Shown piece by piece: positions 36,372 to 45,136 of a stretch of 64,000 bases of DNA (the stretch's first letter is position 1; each line of letters begins with the position of its first letter). Under the pieces are notes generated by a model. The model saw only the letters and a list, made by a program, of their open reading frames with translations. It was not told the origin of the DNA and searched no databases. Made by a program: the position numbers and the translations under genes. The DNA lies in NCBI RefSeq assembly GCF_964033635.1, contig NZ_OZ035533.1:2542001-2606000 (forward strand), given 5' to 3'. This DNA comes from Chitinophaga sp. MM2321. GTDB taxonomy: Bacteria; Bacteroidota; Bacteroidia; Chitinophagales; Chitinophagaceae.

Positions 36372-37271
36372 ATGTGGGCATCATTCCGGAAACTATTTAA
36401 AGGATATTTGAAGTTGGAGCGATCAATGTCGGATCATTCCATTGAAGCATATTTGCGTGATGTAGAAAAACTGGAACAGTATCTAACCGGCCATGGTAAA
36501 GGCAATTTGCGACCACAGGATGTAACGCTGGCAGAATTGAAGGCGTGTGTGCAATGGATTGCGAAACTTGGTATGACTGCTACCTCACAAGCGAGAACTA
36601 TTTCGGGGATCAAGGCATTTTATAAATTTCTCTTGTTGGAAGATATGGCAAAAGAAGATCCAACCCAGTTGCTCGAAGCTCCCAAGATCCAGCGGAAGCT
36701 ACCGGATGTGCTGACATTTGAAGAAATTGAAAAGATGATTGCGCAGATTTCGCTGGACACTGCTGAAGGCCACCGCAACAAAGCGATCCTGGAAACGATG
36801 TACAGTTGCGGACTCCGGGTGAGTGAAGTGATTAACCTGCAGATCACGCAGCTGCACATGGATGTTGGTTTTATCCAGGTGATCGGTAAGGGAGATAAAG
36901 AGCGGCTGGTACCAATAGGCAAAGATGCCATGCGACAAATAGATATTTACCGGCGCAATGTTCGTATACACATGCCCGTTAAACATGGAGAAGAAGATAC
37001 TTTATTCCTCAACCGCCGGGGCAGTGTACTAAGCAGGGTGATGATTTTCCTGGTGATCAAGGAGCTGGCAAAGAAAGCGGGTATCGTTAAAAATGTATCA
37101 CCCCACACCTTCCGGCATTCATTTGCCACCCACCTGATAGAAGGCGGCGCCGATCTCCGGGCCGTGCAGGAGATGCTGGGACATGAAAGTATTACTACCA
37201 CAGAAATCTATACACATCTTGACCGGGAATACCTCCGGGATACGTTGATGCGCTTCCACCCGAGGTTTTAA
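36372..37271 (+). CDS. xerD: Tyrosine recombinase XerD-like
   Basis: 299 residues. N-terminal SAM-like DNA-binding domain ([30 protein letters not shown]). Catalytic residues: Arg in [13 protein letters not shown], Lys in [12 protein letters not shown], His-x-x-Arg in [17 protein letters not shown], His in [15 protein letters not shown] and the nucleophile Tyr in that last motif. Length and motifs fit housekeeping Xer recombinase for chromosome dimer resolution, rather than an integrase of a mobile element; no att sites or phage genes nearby. Confidence 0.9.
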   Translation: MWASFRKLFKGYLKLERSMSDHSIEAYLRDVEKLEQYLTGHGKGNLRPQDVTLAELKACVQWIAKLGMTATSQARTISGIKAFYKFLLLEDMAKEDPTQLLEAPKIQRKLPDVLTFEEIEKMIAQISLDTAEGHRNKAILETMYSCGLRVSEVINLQITQLHMDVGFIQVIGKGDKERLVPIGKDAMRQIDIYRRNVRIHMPVKHGEEDTLFLNRRGSVLSRVMIFLVIKELAKKAGIVKNVSPHTFRHSFATHLIEGGADLRAVQEMLGHESITTTEIYTHLDREYLRDTLMRFHPRF

Positions 37272-37302
37272 AAAAGAACAGCTGCCGGGGAAGGCAGCTG
37301 TT
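37270..37302 (-). terminator. Terminator of the 307-residue protein gene
   Basis: A 10-bp stem AACAGCTGCC/GGCAGCTGTT with a 6-nt loop; on the minus strand it is followed by TCTTTTTT. The T tract runs into the 3' end of the convergent xerD gene. It has no T tract on the plus strand. Confidence 0.75.
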
Positions 37303-37322
37303 ACTACTCGAAAGCGGGGTGC

Positions 37323-37390
37323 TCAAACGTAGGGGAAGGCTTTACAATCAACTAACTTCGTTGGGTCACAAACATCCAATGCTCTTTTAC
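37323..37390 (-). pseudogene. Degenerate duplicate of the 3' end of the adjacent gene
   Basis: On the minus strand this stretch can be read as CDPTKLVDCKAFPYV-stop, which mirrors the end of the neighbouring 307-residue protein, NPAKLMIKEFPCV-stop. The nucleotide match extends through GTTCAAACG-GGGG around both stops, 88 bases apart, at about 65% identity by eye. It lies between that gene's stop and its terminator, so it is a 3'-UTR remnant of a tandem duplication or of a lost paralogue. Confidence 0.5.
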
Positions 37391-37410
37391 AACAAGTGTA
37401 TACGGGGCGT

Positions 37411-38334
37411 TCAAACGCAGGGGAATTCTTTTATCATCAGCTTTGCGGGGTTGATCATCCGTAAATGATCCTGTTTTTTCCTGCGGTTACCTCTGAAGGA
37501 TATCATTTCATTCAGCCACTCATTCAACTGGCCGGAGGCTTTTTTTACCACGGAAGGTTTGTAATCGATATCCAGGCAACTGCATGGGGCAATATCGCGT
37601 CGCTCCCTGGCTGTTGCATCCTGTTCATCTTCTTCCCATATCAGCTGATCATTGTGGTAGATCTTAAAATATATGTCCGGGCCCATATTGCGGCGGCTGG
37701 TTTTTAGAAGTTGCAACCCACCGTTGTACAGGTTCTTCCGGGAAAAGTGCATAGTGTATCTGCCGGATTCATTGGTAAATGCGTGTCCGATCATTTGTCC
37801 GGATAAAGCATTATAGGCTTCAACTTTCAGGCGAGGCTGCCCGGAAGAAGCATATTGGTGCTTCACCATACCGGTAATGACCCAGGCACCGGCGTTGCCG
37901 CAGATGGTATTCCAGGAAGCAGATGGAATAACATAGGCGTAGGCACCCACATAGCCTTTGTTGTTACGTTTCCAGTGGGGCACTACTTTACTCAGGTGAT
38001 AGTTGCGTGGCTGGTGGCTGGCATTATCACCGGGCATTCTGTCCAGGCAAAGATCCAGGTCCAGTGGTTCCGTAAAGAGATGTACCTCTTCCCAGGCAAG
38101 GGTAAAATTCCCGTGGCTGTCGAGGGTTGCTTCCGCCAGCAGGCGGTCCGCTTTCATCAGCACTTCTTTGGCAGACAAGGGCCGGAGATCATTGAACATG
38201 CCAGTTGCCACTGCCTGTCTATCTGCCGGATACCGGGTATCTGGTAAATAGACACGGATGCGTGTATTAGCTAAGGGCTCTATACAATCATCACAAATAA
38301 GTGCAGAGATGTTTCCAATTAACAGGTAACTCAT
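37411..38334 (-). CDS. Unknown protein with transthyretin-like (carboxypeptidase-regulatory-like) segments
   Basis: 307 residues, no signal peptide or TM helix. The N-terminal third (LIGNISALICDDCIEPLANTRIRVYLP, then LAEATLDSHGNFTLAW) and the middle (WVITGMVKHQ, LKVEAYNALSGQMIGHAFTNESGRYTMHF, DIYFKIYHNDQLIWEE) look like two prealbumin/CarboxypepD_reg-like beta sandwiches: a property of a molecule, a change statement, then growth by G-x-F/Y-T. A Cys pair DDC and CSC occurs. The C-terminal 50 residues are basic and helical. Function unknown. Its own leader region has hairpins at 38360-38400. Confidence 0.65.
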   Translation of the reverse strand: MSYLLIGNISALICDDCIEPLANTRIRVYLPDTRYPADRQAVATGMFNDLRPLSAKEVLMKADRLLAEATLDSHGNFTLAWEEVHLFTEPLDLDLCLDRMPGDNASHQPRNYHLSKVVPHWKRNNKGYVGAYAYVIPSASWNTICGNAGAWVITGMVKHQYASSGQPRLKVEAYNALSGQMIGHAFTNESGRYTMHFSRKNLYNGGLQLLKTSRRNMGPDIYFKIYHNDQLIWEEDEQDATARERRDIAPCSCLDIDYKPSVVKKASGQLNEWLNEMISFRGNRRKKQDHLRMINPAKLMIKEFPCV

Positions 38335-38707
38335 AATTTTATTTTTTTAAAAAAAAGGGGGTTAACGAGCTTAACCTAATGAGCTGTTTAAGGTAACAGC
38401 CAGACCCTCTGCATACTACTTACAATAAACAAACAAGGTAGAAAGGCCAAATTGAAAATTCCGATTGATGCGATGAGTACAGTTAAGTACCTACCGATTG
38501 ATGACACAAAGATTAGTCAGAAAAAGTAAGGAGTCAAGCGTTATACAACTGAAAAAATGGAATGCGTATTTCTACGCAATTTTGGGTGGCCGCTACGTAA
38601 ATATGCCTGGATCAGACGGGGGTTATTTGGCATAAAACGCAATACTACTGCATGTTACAGCTGTTTTTTGGGATGATTTACACGGACTGGCAGTATATAT
38701 GACCCTA
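38335..38707. other. Divergent intergenic region with two small hairpins
   Basis: About 370 bases without a supported gene. Two adjacent small inverted repeats, GGTTAA-N5-TTAACC (38360-38376) and GCTGTT-N6-AACAGC (38383-38400), lie just upstream of the minus-strand gene and could form leader structure. The rest shows no coding frame or repeat. Confidence 0.45.
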
Positions 38708-38737
38708 TTGGAAAGGTGAAATTTTATAATAATTTTA
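38708..38737 (+). promoter_or_regulatory. Promoter of the 38761-40681 operon
   Basis: TTG at 38708-38710, then 19 bases, then TAATTTTA at 38730-38737, matching the Bacteroidota -33/-7 pattern TTG-N19-TAnnTTT(G). The ATG at 38761 follows after 23 bases. Confidence 0.55.
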
Positions 38738-38760
38738 CCTCCAAACTAAAACTACCCACT

Positions 38761-39192
38761 ATGAGCGAATTTACAAAAAGGCCGATCCCTTCGGATGCGG
38801 GCGGGTTCATTTCCCGTGAAGAAATGGATGTACTCACAAAAAATCACGATGACGAGCATGCTAACCAAAAATCTCTTAACGGACATATTAAAGCCATGTG
38901 CTTTGGTAAGGATAAAGTGGTGGAACTGCTGAATCATCCTGATTGTACAGCATTGCGTATCTATTACGGTGTAAAGATTGATACCGATGGTGATGGTATA
39001 AAAGAAAAGAAAATGATCCTGGTTGCCGTAGATGCAAATGGTAACGATATTCTACCTCCCTCCGGTGATGCCGCCACAGGGTCAGTAGCAAAAAGCATGT
39101 CATCCGCACTCATTCTGGACCAGGGTTTACCATGTCCTGATTATTGCGGTGGAAATCCTCCTCCTCCTCCTCCCAAACCTAATAAACCATAA
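38761..39192 (+). CDS. Unknown cytosolic-type protein with poly-Pro tail
   Basis: 143 residues from the ATG at 38761 (MSEFTKRPIPSDAGGFIS); the track frame starts 15 codons earlier in what should be the promoter. No signal peptide. The central part is KVVELLNHPDCTALRIYYGVKIDTDGDGIKEKKMILVAVDANGNDI, a compact beta-rich domain with an Asp-rich loop (DTDGDGIKE) like a calcium site. The C-terminus is PCPDYCGGNPPPPPPKPNKP. It is the first gene of a likely operon with a membrane protein and a histidine kinase. I recognise the pattern as conserved in this phylum but know no function. Confidence 0.65.
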   Translation: MSEFTKRPIPSDAGGFISREEMDVLTKNHDDEHANQKSLNGHIKAMCFGKDKVVELLNHPDCTALRIYYGVKIDTDGDGIKEKKMILVAVDANGNDILPPSGDAATGSVAKSMSSALILDQGLPCPDYCGGNPPPPPPKPNKP

Positions 39193-39201
39193 AGCTTCCA
39201 A

Positions 39202-39885
39202 GTGAGTCACACAATATTTATTACCATATTTTATATTATGCTGGGGGTCGAAACATTGATTTTGATCCCCTTCATAATGAAGTACCAGCAATTCGACACC
39301 CCTACGAAATGGGTCTTCTACTACATATTGAGCAGTGTGATATTTGCAGCAGGATCAGCTATTCTGGCTGAAATTTTCAGAAATAATATGTGGTTTTTCA
39401 GTGTGATGCATTTCGTACAATTTGTAATCCTATCCGTATTCTATTATCTATGTATTAACAACCCGAAGATTAAAACAGTGATTAAAATAATGCCCGCCAT
39501 CATTTTAATCGTATTTGCACTTGATTTCTTCAAAATTGAAGGTATCCGGTCTTACAACTCTATTTCCGCCGGTATAAAATCTATTATCATCCTTGCCTAT
39601 GGCGCAATATTTTTCCTTCAGTTGCTGGCAGACAAAGCCCTGATTGAACGTGCTATCTACATCAACAGCTTACCGGTTTTCTGGTATAATGCAGGCCTCT
39701 TTCTGTATTTTTGCAGTACCTTTCTATTCTCTCTGAGTTACAATCTTATCCAAGGCAGCGGAATAGGGAACCTGGAAATGACACTAACCTTAATATCAAT
39801 TAATTATATAGTTGGGATAATATCAATGATTCTGCTGTATATTGGTCTTTCAAAAATTAAAAGATTCGGGTATGCAGATAATTGA
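39202..39885 (+). CDS. Polytopic membrane protein, about seven TM helices
   Basis: 227 residues, starting at GTG (39202), nine bases after the preceding stop. Hydrophobic helices at about 5-25, 36-58, 66-87, 94-111, 120-142, 155-178 and 197-219, so about seven spans with little loop sequence. Followed with a 14-base overlap by the histidine kinase gene, and preceded by the 143-residue protein. I infer a membrane sensor subunit for the kinase, which itself has only a short TM segment. Confidence 0.7.
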   Translation: MSHTIFITIFYIMLGVETLILIPFIMKYQQFDTPTKWVFYYILSSVIFAAGSAILAEIFRNNMWFFSVMHFVQFVILSVFYYLCINNPKIKTVIKIMPAIILIVFALDFFKIEGIRSYNSISAGIKSIIILAYGAIFFLQLLADKALIERAIYINSLPVFWYNAGLFLYFCSTFLFSLSYNLIQGSGIGNLEMTLTLISINYIVGIISMILLYIGLSKIKRFGYADN

Positions 39886-40681
39886 TATTATTGTAATTGG
39901 TACTACAGTAATGTTAATCCTGGGGGTCATTGTGATATTACTGGTAATGCTGCAACAAAAGCAGGTTATCCAATATAAACTTGCTATCAGAGATAAAGAC
40001 TTACAGCTCCAACGTGAACGCCTCATCGCAGTTTTACAAGGTCAGGAACAGGAAAGAAAAAGAATAGCGGAAGACCTGCACGATGAAGTAGGTGCACAGC
40101 TTTCTGTACTGAAACTCAACCTGGGTGGCCTGCAGCCCCTTCTCAAAACCGGTAACGGTGAAACCGAAAGGCTCAAAGAAACCAAAGATTTCACCGACAC
40201 TATTATCCAGCAATTACGGTTTATCTCCCAAAGTCTGCACCCGCAGGCACTGGACAACCTGGGCCTGGCACATGCGCTGGACTCTTTCTGCAACCTGATG
40301 AATAAAAACAAACAGGTGAAAGTGTCTTTCCATAAAACCACTAACGGGCAAACGGTTGACAGGGAAAAAGCACTCAACGTATACCGCGTGGTACAGGAAC
40401 TGCTCAATAACATCCTGAAACATGCCGAAGCACAGGAAGTAACTATCACTTACCAGACCAGTCCTTCCCTGCTGACCATTACCGTAGAAGATGATGGCAA
40501 CGGCCAGCTACTCCCCTCCCTGGAAGCATCCAGGAAAAAGACCGGGAGCCTTGGCCTTAAAAATATTGGCAGCCGCCTGAATATTATCGGTGGAAATATT
40601 AACTTCACTGCAAGAACACCACAAGGTACCACCGCTACTATCAGTGTAGAAAATTACCAGTCGCCAACACATAATAGTTGA
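39872..40681 (+). CDS. NarX/DesK-type sensor histidine kinase
   Basis: 269 residues from the ATG at 39872, overlapping the membrane-protein gene by 14 bases. One N-terminal TM helix (IIVIGTTVMLILGVIVILLVML) and no extracellular domain, then a coiled coil. HisKA_3 motif ERKRIAEDLHDEVGAQLSVLK with His70, and HATPase motifs VVQELLNNILKHAEA and DDGNG...GLKNIGSRL. Its partner is presumably the NarL-type regulator 120 bases downstream. Lacking a sensor domain, it likely relies on the overlapping seven-TM protein. Confidence 0.88.
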   Translation: MQIIDIIVIGTTVMLILGVIVILLVMLQQKQVIQYKLAIRDKDLQLQRERLIAVLQGQEQERKRIAEDLHDEVGAQLSVLKLNLGGLQPLLKTGNGETERLKETKDFTDTIIQQLRFISQSLHPQALDNLGLAHALDSFCNLMNKNKQVKVSFHKTTNGQTVDREKALNVYRVVQELLNNILKHAEAQEVTITYQTSPSLLTITVEDDGNGQLLPSLEASRKKTGSLGLKNIGSRLNIIGGNINFTARTPQGTTATISVENYQSPTHNS

Positions 40682-40801
40682 TACTTATGTTGTTTTATTA
40701 CTAAATTGCCATCCGGTTGTGATGTACCCACTTGTAACAGCATGACTTGCAGTAATTTATTAACAATAAAATAATAGAATTTCTCTATAAACCGTCCACC
40801 T

Positions 40802-41461
40802 ATGGCGCACATTAAAGTGGCAATTGCGGATGATCATAAAATTTTCCGCAGTGGAGTGATCAACACATTGATTCCGTACGAAAATATCAGCTTCATTTTT
40901 GAAGCAGATGATGGGGTGCATCTATTACAGATCATGGAGCAACAACAACAGCCGGACGTTATTCTCATGGATCTTAAAATGCCCAACATGGATGGCATTG
41001 AAGCCACTATTAAGGTAAGAGAGAAATACCCGGATGTGAAAATTATCATCCTGACCATGTATGAAGATGATAACTTTATTATACATCTCATGGAAAACGG
41101 TGCAAATGCCTATCTGTTAAAAAATGCCGAACCCGAAGAAATTTATGAAGCCATCTGTACTACCCATGATAAGGGTTTTTACTTTAATGAAAATGTAAAC
41201 CTGGCACTCCTGAAAAAGGTGTTGCATAAAAACAAACAACAATTTAAACCTACACTCAAAAACGAAATCCACCTAAACGAGCGCGAAGAAGAAGTATTAA
41301 AACTCATCTGCGGTGAATACACCACCCAGGAAATTTCAGAACAGATCTTCCTGAGCCCCCGTACCGTGGAGGGTATCCGGCAAAAACTGCTGGAAAAACT
41401 CAGCGTAAAAAACAGCGTAGGCCTTGTACTGTATGCATTTAGAAACGGGCTGATTGAATAA
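40802..41461 (+). CDS. NarL/FixJ-family response regulator
   Basis: 219 residues. Receiver with acidic residues Asp10-Asp11, phosphoacceptor Asp57 in VILMDLKMPNMDG and Lys in YLLKNAEPEE; LuxR-type HTH at about 155-215 (LNEREEEVLKLICGEYTTQEISEQIFLSPRTVEGIRQKLLEKLSVKN). Same strand as the kinase with a 120-base gap that could hold its own promoter. Confidence 0.92.
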   Translation: MAHIKVAIADDHKIFRSGVINTLIPYENISFIFEADDGVHLLQIMEQQQQPDVILMDLKMPNMDGIEATIKVREKYPDVKIIILTMYEDDNFIIHLMENGANAYLLKNAEPEEIYEAICTTHDKGFYFNENVNLALLKKVLHKNKQQFKPTLKNEIHLNEREEEVLKLICGEYTTQEISEQIFLSPRTVEGIRQKLLEKLSVKNSVGLVLYAFRNGLIE

Positions 41462-41514
41462 CCACCGGATTGCACATCCGGATTTGATTTTGCCACCAAT
41501 TAAAATCACTTAAT

Positions 41515-42363
41515 ATGAGAACTTTACGAACCTTTGCGGCAACAGCAGGCGCAATGCTGCTGATGTACGCCGGCACAACTTTAGCACAGGGAATTAAAAT
41601 GCCAGCTCCCAGTCCTTCACAATCTGTAAAACAGGATTTTGCTTTATCCAGTGTAGAACTGAACTACTCCCGCCCGGTTAAAAAAGGCAGGGTGGTAATG
41701 GGCGACCTGGTACCTTACAATAAAGTTTGGAGAACCGGCGCCAACTCCGCTACTACCCTTACTTTCGGTGAGGATGTAAAATTCGGTGGCGTTGATGTGA
41801 AAGCCGGTAAATACGGTTTGCTCACCATCCCCGGTGCCAAACAATGGACCGTGATCCTCACCAGCAGCCTTGATGTAACCAGCCCCGCTGCCTACAAACC
41901 AGAGAATGATGTGGCCCGCGTAAAAGTTACGCCGGTAACCGTGCCTGTCTCCCAGGAAAGCTTCAGCATTGAATTTGAAAAGGTATTGTCTTCCTCCATG
42001 GTCCTCTCTATCAACTGGGACAAGACCAAAGTTCCGGTGGTGATCACTGCTGACATTGACAGCAAGATCATGTCGCAGATCGACGAAGCCATGCAGTCTG
42101 ACAAGAAGCCTTATTTCCAGGCGGCTGTATACTATTATGAAAACAACCGCGATATTAAAAAAGCGGTAGAATGGATTGACCTGGCAGCAGATCAAACCCC
42201 GGATGCATTTTGGGTATGGTACCAGAAAGCCCGGATCCATGCTAAAGCAAAAGACACGAAAGGCGCCAAGGAAGCGGCTTTGAAGTCTATTGAGCTGGCT
42301 AAGGCAGCAAAGAATGATGATTACGTAGAGCTGAACAACAAGCTGCTCGCAACAATAAAATAA
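41515..42363 (+). CDS. DUF2911 exported protein with C-terminal TPR-like region
   Basis: 282 residues with signal peptide (AGAMLLMYAGTTLAQG). The DUF2911 domain covers about 25-180: MPAPSPSQSVKQDFALSSVELNYSRPVKKGRVVMGDLVPYNKVWRTGANSATTLTFGEDVKFGG, KAGKYGLLTIPGAKQWTVIL. The C-terminal 90 residues are helical, TPR-like (KAVEWIDLAADQTPDAFWVWYQKARIHAKAKDTKGAKEAALKSIELAK). Envelope location inferred; function unknown. Followed by a strong terminator, so it ends the transcription unit. Confidence 0.88.
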   Translation: MRTLRTFAATAGAMLLMYAGTTLAQGIKMPAPSPSQSVKQDFALSSVELNYSRPVKKGRVVMGDLVPYNKVWRTGANSATTLTFGEDVKFGGVDVKAGKYGLLTIPGAKQWTVILTSSLDVTSPAAYKPENDVARVKVTPVTVPVSQESFSIEFEKVLSSSMVLSINWDKTKVPVVITADIDSKIMSQIDEAMQSDKKPYFQAAVYYYENNRDIKKAVEWIDLAADQTPDAFWVWYQKARIHAKAKDTKGAKEAALKSIELAKAAKNDDYVELNNKLLATIK

Positions 42364-42380
42364 TAAAAAAGTTACCATTG

Positions 42381-42415
42381 GCAGGCGTGAGCAATATGCT
42401 TACGCCTGCTTTTTT
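42381..42415 (+). terminator. Terminator of DUF2911 gene
   Basis: A 13-bp stem (GCAGGCGTGAGCA / TGCTTACGCCTGC, one G-U pair) with loop ATA, followed by a six-T run. Confidence 0.92.
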
Positions 42416-42437
42416 GTTGCTAACAAACAGATAACGG

Positions 42438-42465
42438 TTGCGTATATTAAATTAATGTACCTTTG
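42438..42465 (+). promoter_or_regulatory. Promoter of DUF1360 gene
   Basis: TTG at 42438-42440 and TACCTTTG at 42458-42465, an exact TAnnTTTG. The 17-base spacer is shorter than the usual 19-21. The leader to the ATG at 42559 would be about 85-90 nt. Confidence 0.45.
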
Positions 42466-42558
42466 TTTTCTGAAAAAGAGAATGACATAACTATAAGCTG
42501 CAACCCCCGGCGACCCCTGAATCAATAAATCGAAATCCAGCAAACCAATACACCCCAA

Positions 42559-42846
42559 ATGGACTGGCTTTTATTCTTCGTTTGTATATTGGCTACCTGG
42601 CGGATCACGCACCTGGTGCAAGCGGAAGATGGACCGTTTGACATGATTTTCAAACTACGCAAAATGATGGGCAACAGTCAGGTCGGTAAGATGATGGATT
42701 GTTTCTACTGTCTGAGTATCTGGACAGCCATACCTTCCGCTCTTCTCCTCGGCGACACCTGGCCTGTACGCATTGTATACTGGCTGGCATTATCCGGTGC
42801 AGCTATTATCATCGAACAACTGGTATCCGGGCACAAAAATCAATAG
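42559..42846 (+). CDS. DUF1360 small membrane protein
   Basis: 95 residues with three likely TM helices. N-terminal WLLFFVCILATWRITHLVQAEDGPFD and the family Cys motif MMDCFYCLSIWTAI near residues 46-59, then IVYWLALSGAAIIIEQL. DUF1360 is a small integral membrane family of unknown role. The CxxC pair could bind metal or be redox active. Followed by a hairpin and then by the 708-residue protein, possibly in one operon. Confidence 0.82.
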   Translation: MDWLLFFVCILATWRITHLVQAEDGPFDMIFKLRKMMGNSQVGKMMDCFYCLSIWTAIPSALLLGDTWPVRIVYWLALSGAAIIIEQLVSGHKNQ

Positions 42847-42865
42847 TCTGAGATTGAAAAACAGC

Positions 42866-42896
42866 CTTCCTTCCTCCGTATACTTCCGGAAGGAAG
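42866..42896 (+). other. Hairpin between DUF1360 gene and 708-residue protein gene
   Basis: A 9-bp stem CTTCCTTCC/GGAAGGAAG with a 13-nt loop, 19 bases after the stop. No clean T run follows, so it may be an attenuator, an mRNA-stability structure or chance. Confidence 0.35.
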
Positions 42897-42952
42897 AGTC
42901 CTTAGATTTTCCTGCGTAAAAAGATTTCATTAACCCCAAAAATCGATTCTTT

Positions 42953-45079
42953 ATGAGCGCAAATGAAAGAAAAACCGACGCCACCAAGGCCATCGGTCTA
43001 CGGCAAAACCTTCACCTGTTACTACTGGAAAACCCCAACTACTTTGGCATCCAGGACAGTAACAGTATTTTCAATGAAAAATTTAAACCCGTTCTAAGTA
43101 TCCTCAGCGACACTTTTTTTGAACAACTCACCTGTGTCAGCTACAAGCCGGACATACAAAGGCTGAGTGCCATCGTAAAAATAAAACAAGCCTCCGGATA
43201 CAGTGGCGGCCCCTGTACAAAAGGTAGCAAAGAGTATGTGCGTTTCTACGCCAGTTACGACAATGGCGCTTCCTGGGAAGACGAAGGCATCACCGATTTT
43301 GATGCACACGACCTGGGTTATACCGATGACTTCTGTTATGAGCTGGCCATCCCCTTTGTTTCCAAAAGGAAAAGCTGTTGCGACAGAACACCCGTGCTGC
43401 CCCTCATCAGGGCCATCCTGTCCTGGAATAAGATACCTCCTGCGGGTGTACCCAACTGGCTGCCCAACTGGGGCAATGTGCTGGAAGCCAGGGTGCAGGC
43501 ACCATCCAGAACTGGGTTCATCTGTTATCTTACCGGCGTATTCGGCCAGATAGATGTGAAGCTCAACGAAAAACAATACGAGCTGCTGGACCAGGCACTG
43601 ATCACCCATGAATATACACCGGTCATCAGCAACAACCCGACTTTGATTGACATCAAACGGCAATATGGTAAAGAAGTAGAGGATGCCCGTATCGGGTATT
43701 CATTCGCCAATGATACCCTGAAAAACCAGGAGCTCCTGTCTGCCGACCAATACGAAGTATTTAAAAAATACAACCTCGATCTGAAGTCCATCCTGGATTT
43801 CATCAAACTAAAAAAATTTAATACTACCTATGAAGAAGTACACTGTGTAGGTCTGAACCGGAATTTTGATACCCTGAATGCAGCCATCGAAGTAAAAAAG
43901 AACGTGGGTTACTCCGGCAACTTATGTTCAAAAGGTTCGAGGGAATACCTGGCGTATTATATGGATTTCGGCGCAGGATGGGTGTTTATGGGTACCACTT
44001 ACGTTACCGTTCATGACATCCCCATTCCGCAAGGCGGCCTATGGTACAATGCACCGCTGCACATCTCGCTCGACAAATACCAGAAGGCCTGGTGCATTAC
44101 CGGTAAAGCCAAACTGCGTGTAGTACTTTCCTGGAACCTCGTTCCCCCGGTAGATCCAAACTGGGTGGCACCATGGGGCGACTGGGAAGAATGCAATGTA
44201 GAAATTAAACCACTGCCTTCCGGTGTAGACCCTGGAAACTTCAAACCATTTATTGAACTGGTGGGCGGTATGCCGGTAAGTGATATTAATCCTATTAATA
44301 AAAATGCTTACGGTTTGCATACGCTGGGATTCGTTGCCAATAACAGTCCGTTTGCGGGCAACACCACTTTCAGAGGATTGTTCTTTAACCAGAGTACCCA
44401 CAGTTACAAATACAAGATCCTGATCACAGCTCCGGGCGGATCAGAACATCCGGTAATGGATAAAGTTAACTTGCACACGGATACTTTTGGTATCATCTCT
44501 CCCCTGATTACGCTGATACCAGATGCAGCCGGATGGATTAACTATCTCGCCAATCCTGCTACCAATACGGTGATTGTAGATAATTACTTTGGCGCCTACA
44601 CCCCTGCTGTTGACGGCGTTCATAGTGTAAGACTGGAAGTATGGGATCTGAATACAGGCATTATTTACTATAGCAATGCGGTGGACTTCAATGCCAATGT
44701 AGCTGGTCCTGTAGTGGCTATTGCCATTACCAGCGGCGCCGGTAATTGTGGTAAATTCCTGCCGGGAGATGTTATGGAAGGTACTTATTCCATCACCGAT
44801 TCCGATTGCGGCGGTATGACCATTTATGTAACACCGGGTATACCAGGTGCTGTATTTGACATCGACGGTGTTCCGGGTGTGTCTGCACTTTCTTATACTG
44901 GCGGCACATTGCCGAGCAGTGGTCAGTCAGGAACCTGGAAGCTGCATATGCCAGCTACCACTGTTTCCTGTGGTTATAATATCTGGATCCAGGGTAATGA
45001 CAGAAGTATTGTAGGCAGTTCCCAGCTGGGACATTACAGTTATGGTCTGCAAGGTTTCTGTGTACTGGATAAAAAATAA
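42953..45079 (+). CDS. 708-residue protein with internal domain duplication, function unknown
   Basis: No signal peptide, lipobox or TM helix. A unit of about 125 residues occurs twice. Copy 1 (about 57-185) has SGYSGGPCTKGSKEYVRFY, a W, DAHD, and LPLIRAILSWNKIPPAGVPNW then WGNVLEARVQ. Copy 2 (about 295-420) has VGYSGNLCSKGSREYLAYY, VTVHD, and AKLRVVLSWNLVPPVDPNW then WGDWEECNVEI. The shared Cys (88 and 325), GSxEY and LSWNxxPP-PNW motifs are striking. A helical linker joins the copies, and the last 280 residues are Ig/beta-sandwich-like, ending in a Cys-containing domain (SGAGNCGKFLPGDVMEGTYS). I do not recognise the family; carbohydrate or structural binding is a guess. Confidence 0.7.
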   Translation: MSANERKTDATKAIGLRQNLHLLLLENPNYFGIQDSNSIFNEKFKPVLSILSDTFFEQLTCVSYKPDIQRLSAIVKIKQASGYSGGPCTKGSKEYVRFYASYDNGASWEDEGITDFDAHDLGYTDDFCYELAIPFVSKRKSCCDRTPVLPLIRAILSWNKIPPAGVPNWLPNWGNVLEARVQAPSRTGFICYLTGVFGQIDVKLNEKQYELLDQALITHEYTPVISNNPTLIDIKRQYGKEVEDARIGYSFANDTLKNQELLSADQYEVFKKYNLDLKSILDFIKLKKFNTTYEEVHCVGLNRNFDTLNAAIEVKKNVGYSGNLCSKGSREYLAYYMDFGAGWVFMGTTYVTVHDIPIPQGGLWYNAPLHISLDKYQKAWCITGKAKLRVVLSWNLVPPVDPNWVAPWGDWEECNVEIKPLPSGVDPGNFKPFIELVGGMPVSDINPINKNAYGLHTLGFVANNSPFAGNTTFRGLFFNQSTHSYKYKILITAPGGSEHPVMDKVNLHTDTFGIISPLITLIPDAAGWINYLANPATNTVIVDNYFGAYTPAVDGVHSVRLEVWDLNTGIIYYSNAVDFNANVAGPVVAIAITSGAGNCGKFLPGDVMEGTYSITDSDCGGMTIYVTPGIPGAVFDIDGVPGVSALSYTGGTLPSSGQSGTWKLHMPATTVSCGYNIWIQGNDRSIVGSSQLGHYSYGLQGFCVLDKK

Positions 45080-45095
45080 AACATTCATTCATTAC

Positions 45096-45136
45096 AAGGC
45101 TCCGGGTGTAAATCCGGAGCCTTAAAATCTTTTTTT
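45096..45136 (+). terminator. Terminator between the 708- and 87-residue protein genes
   Basis: A 10-bp stem AAGGCTCCGG/CCGGAGCCTT with an 8-nt loop; six bases later comes a seven-T tract that ends at the ATG of the next gene (45137). Expression of that gene from the upstream promoter would need readthrough. Confidence 0.75.

Noticed and set aside
36372..37271. Integrase of a mobile element covering 37-45 kb
   Set aside because: The recombinase has housekeeping XerD length and motifs, and no att-like direct repeats, tRNA target or phage genes were found around the accessory cluster.
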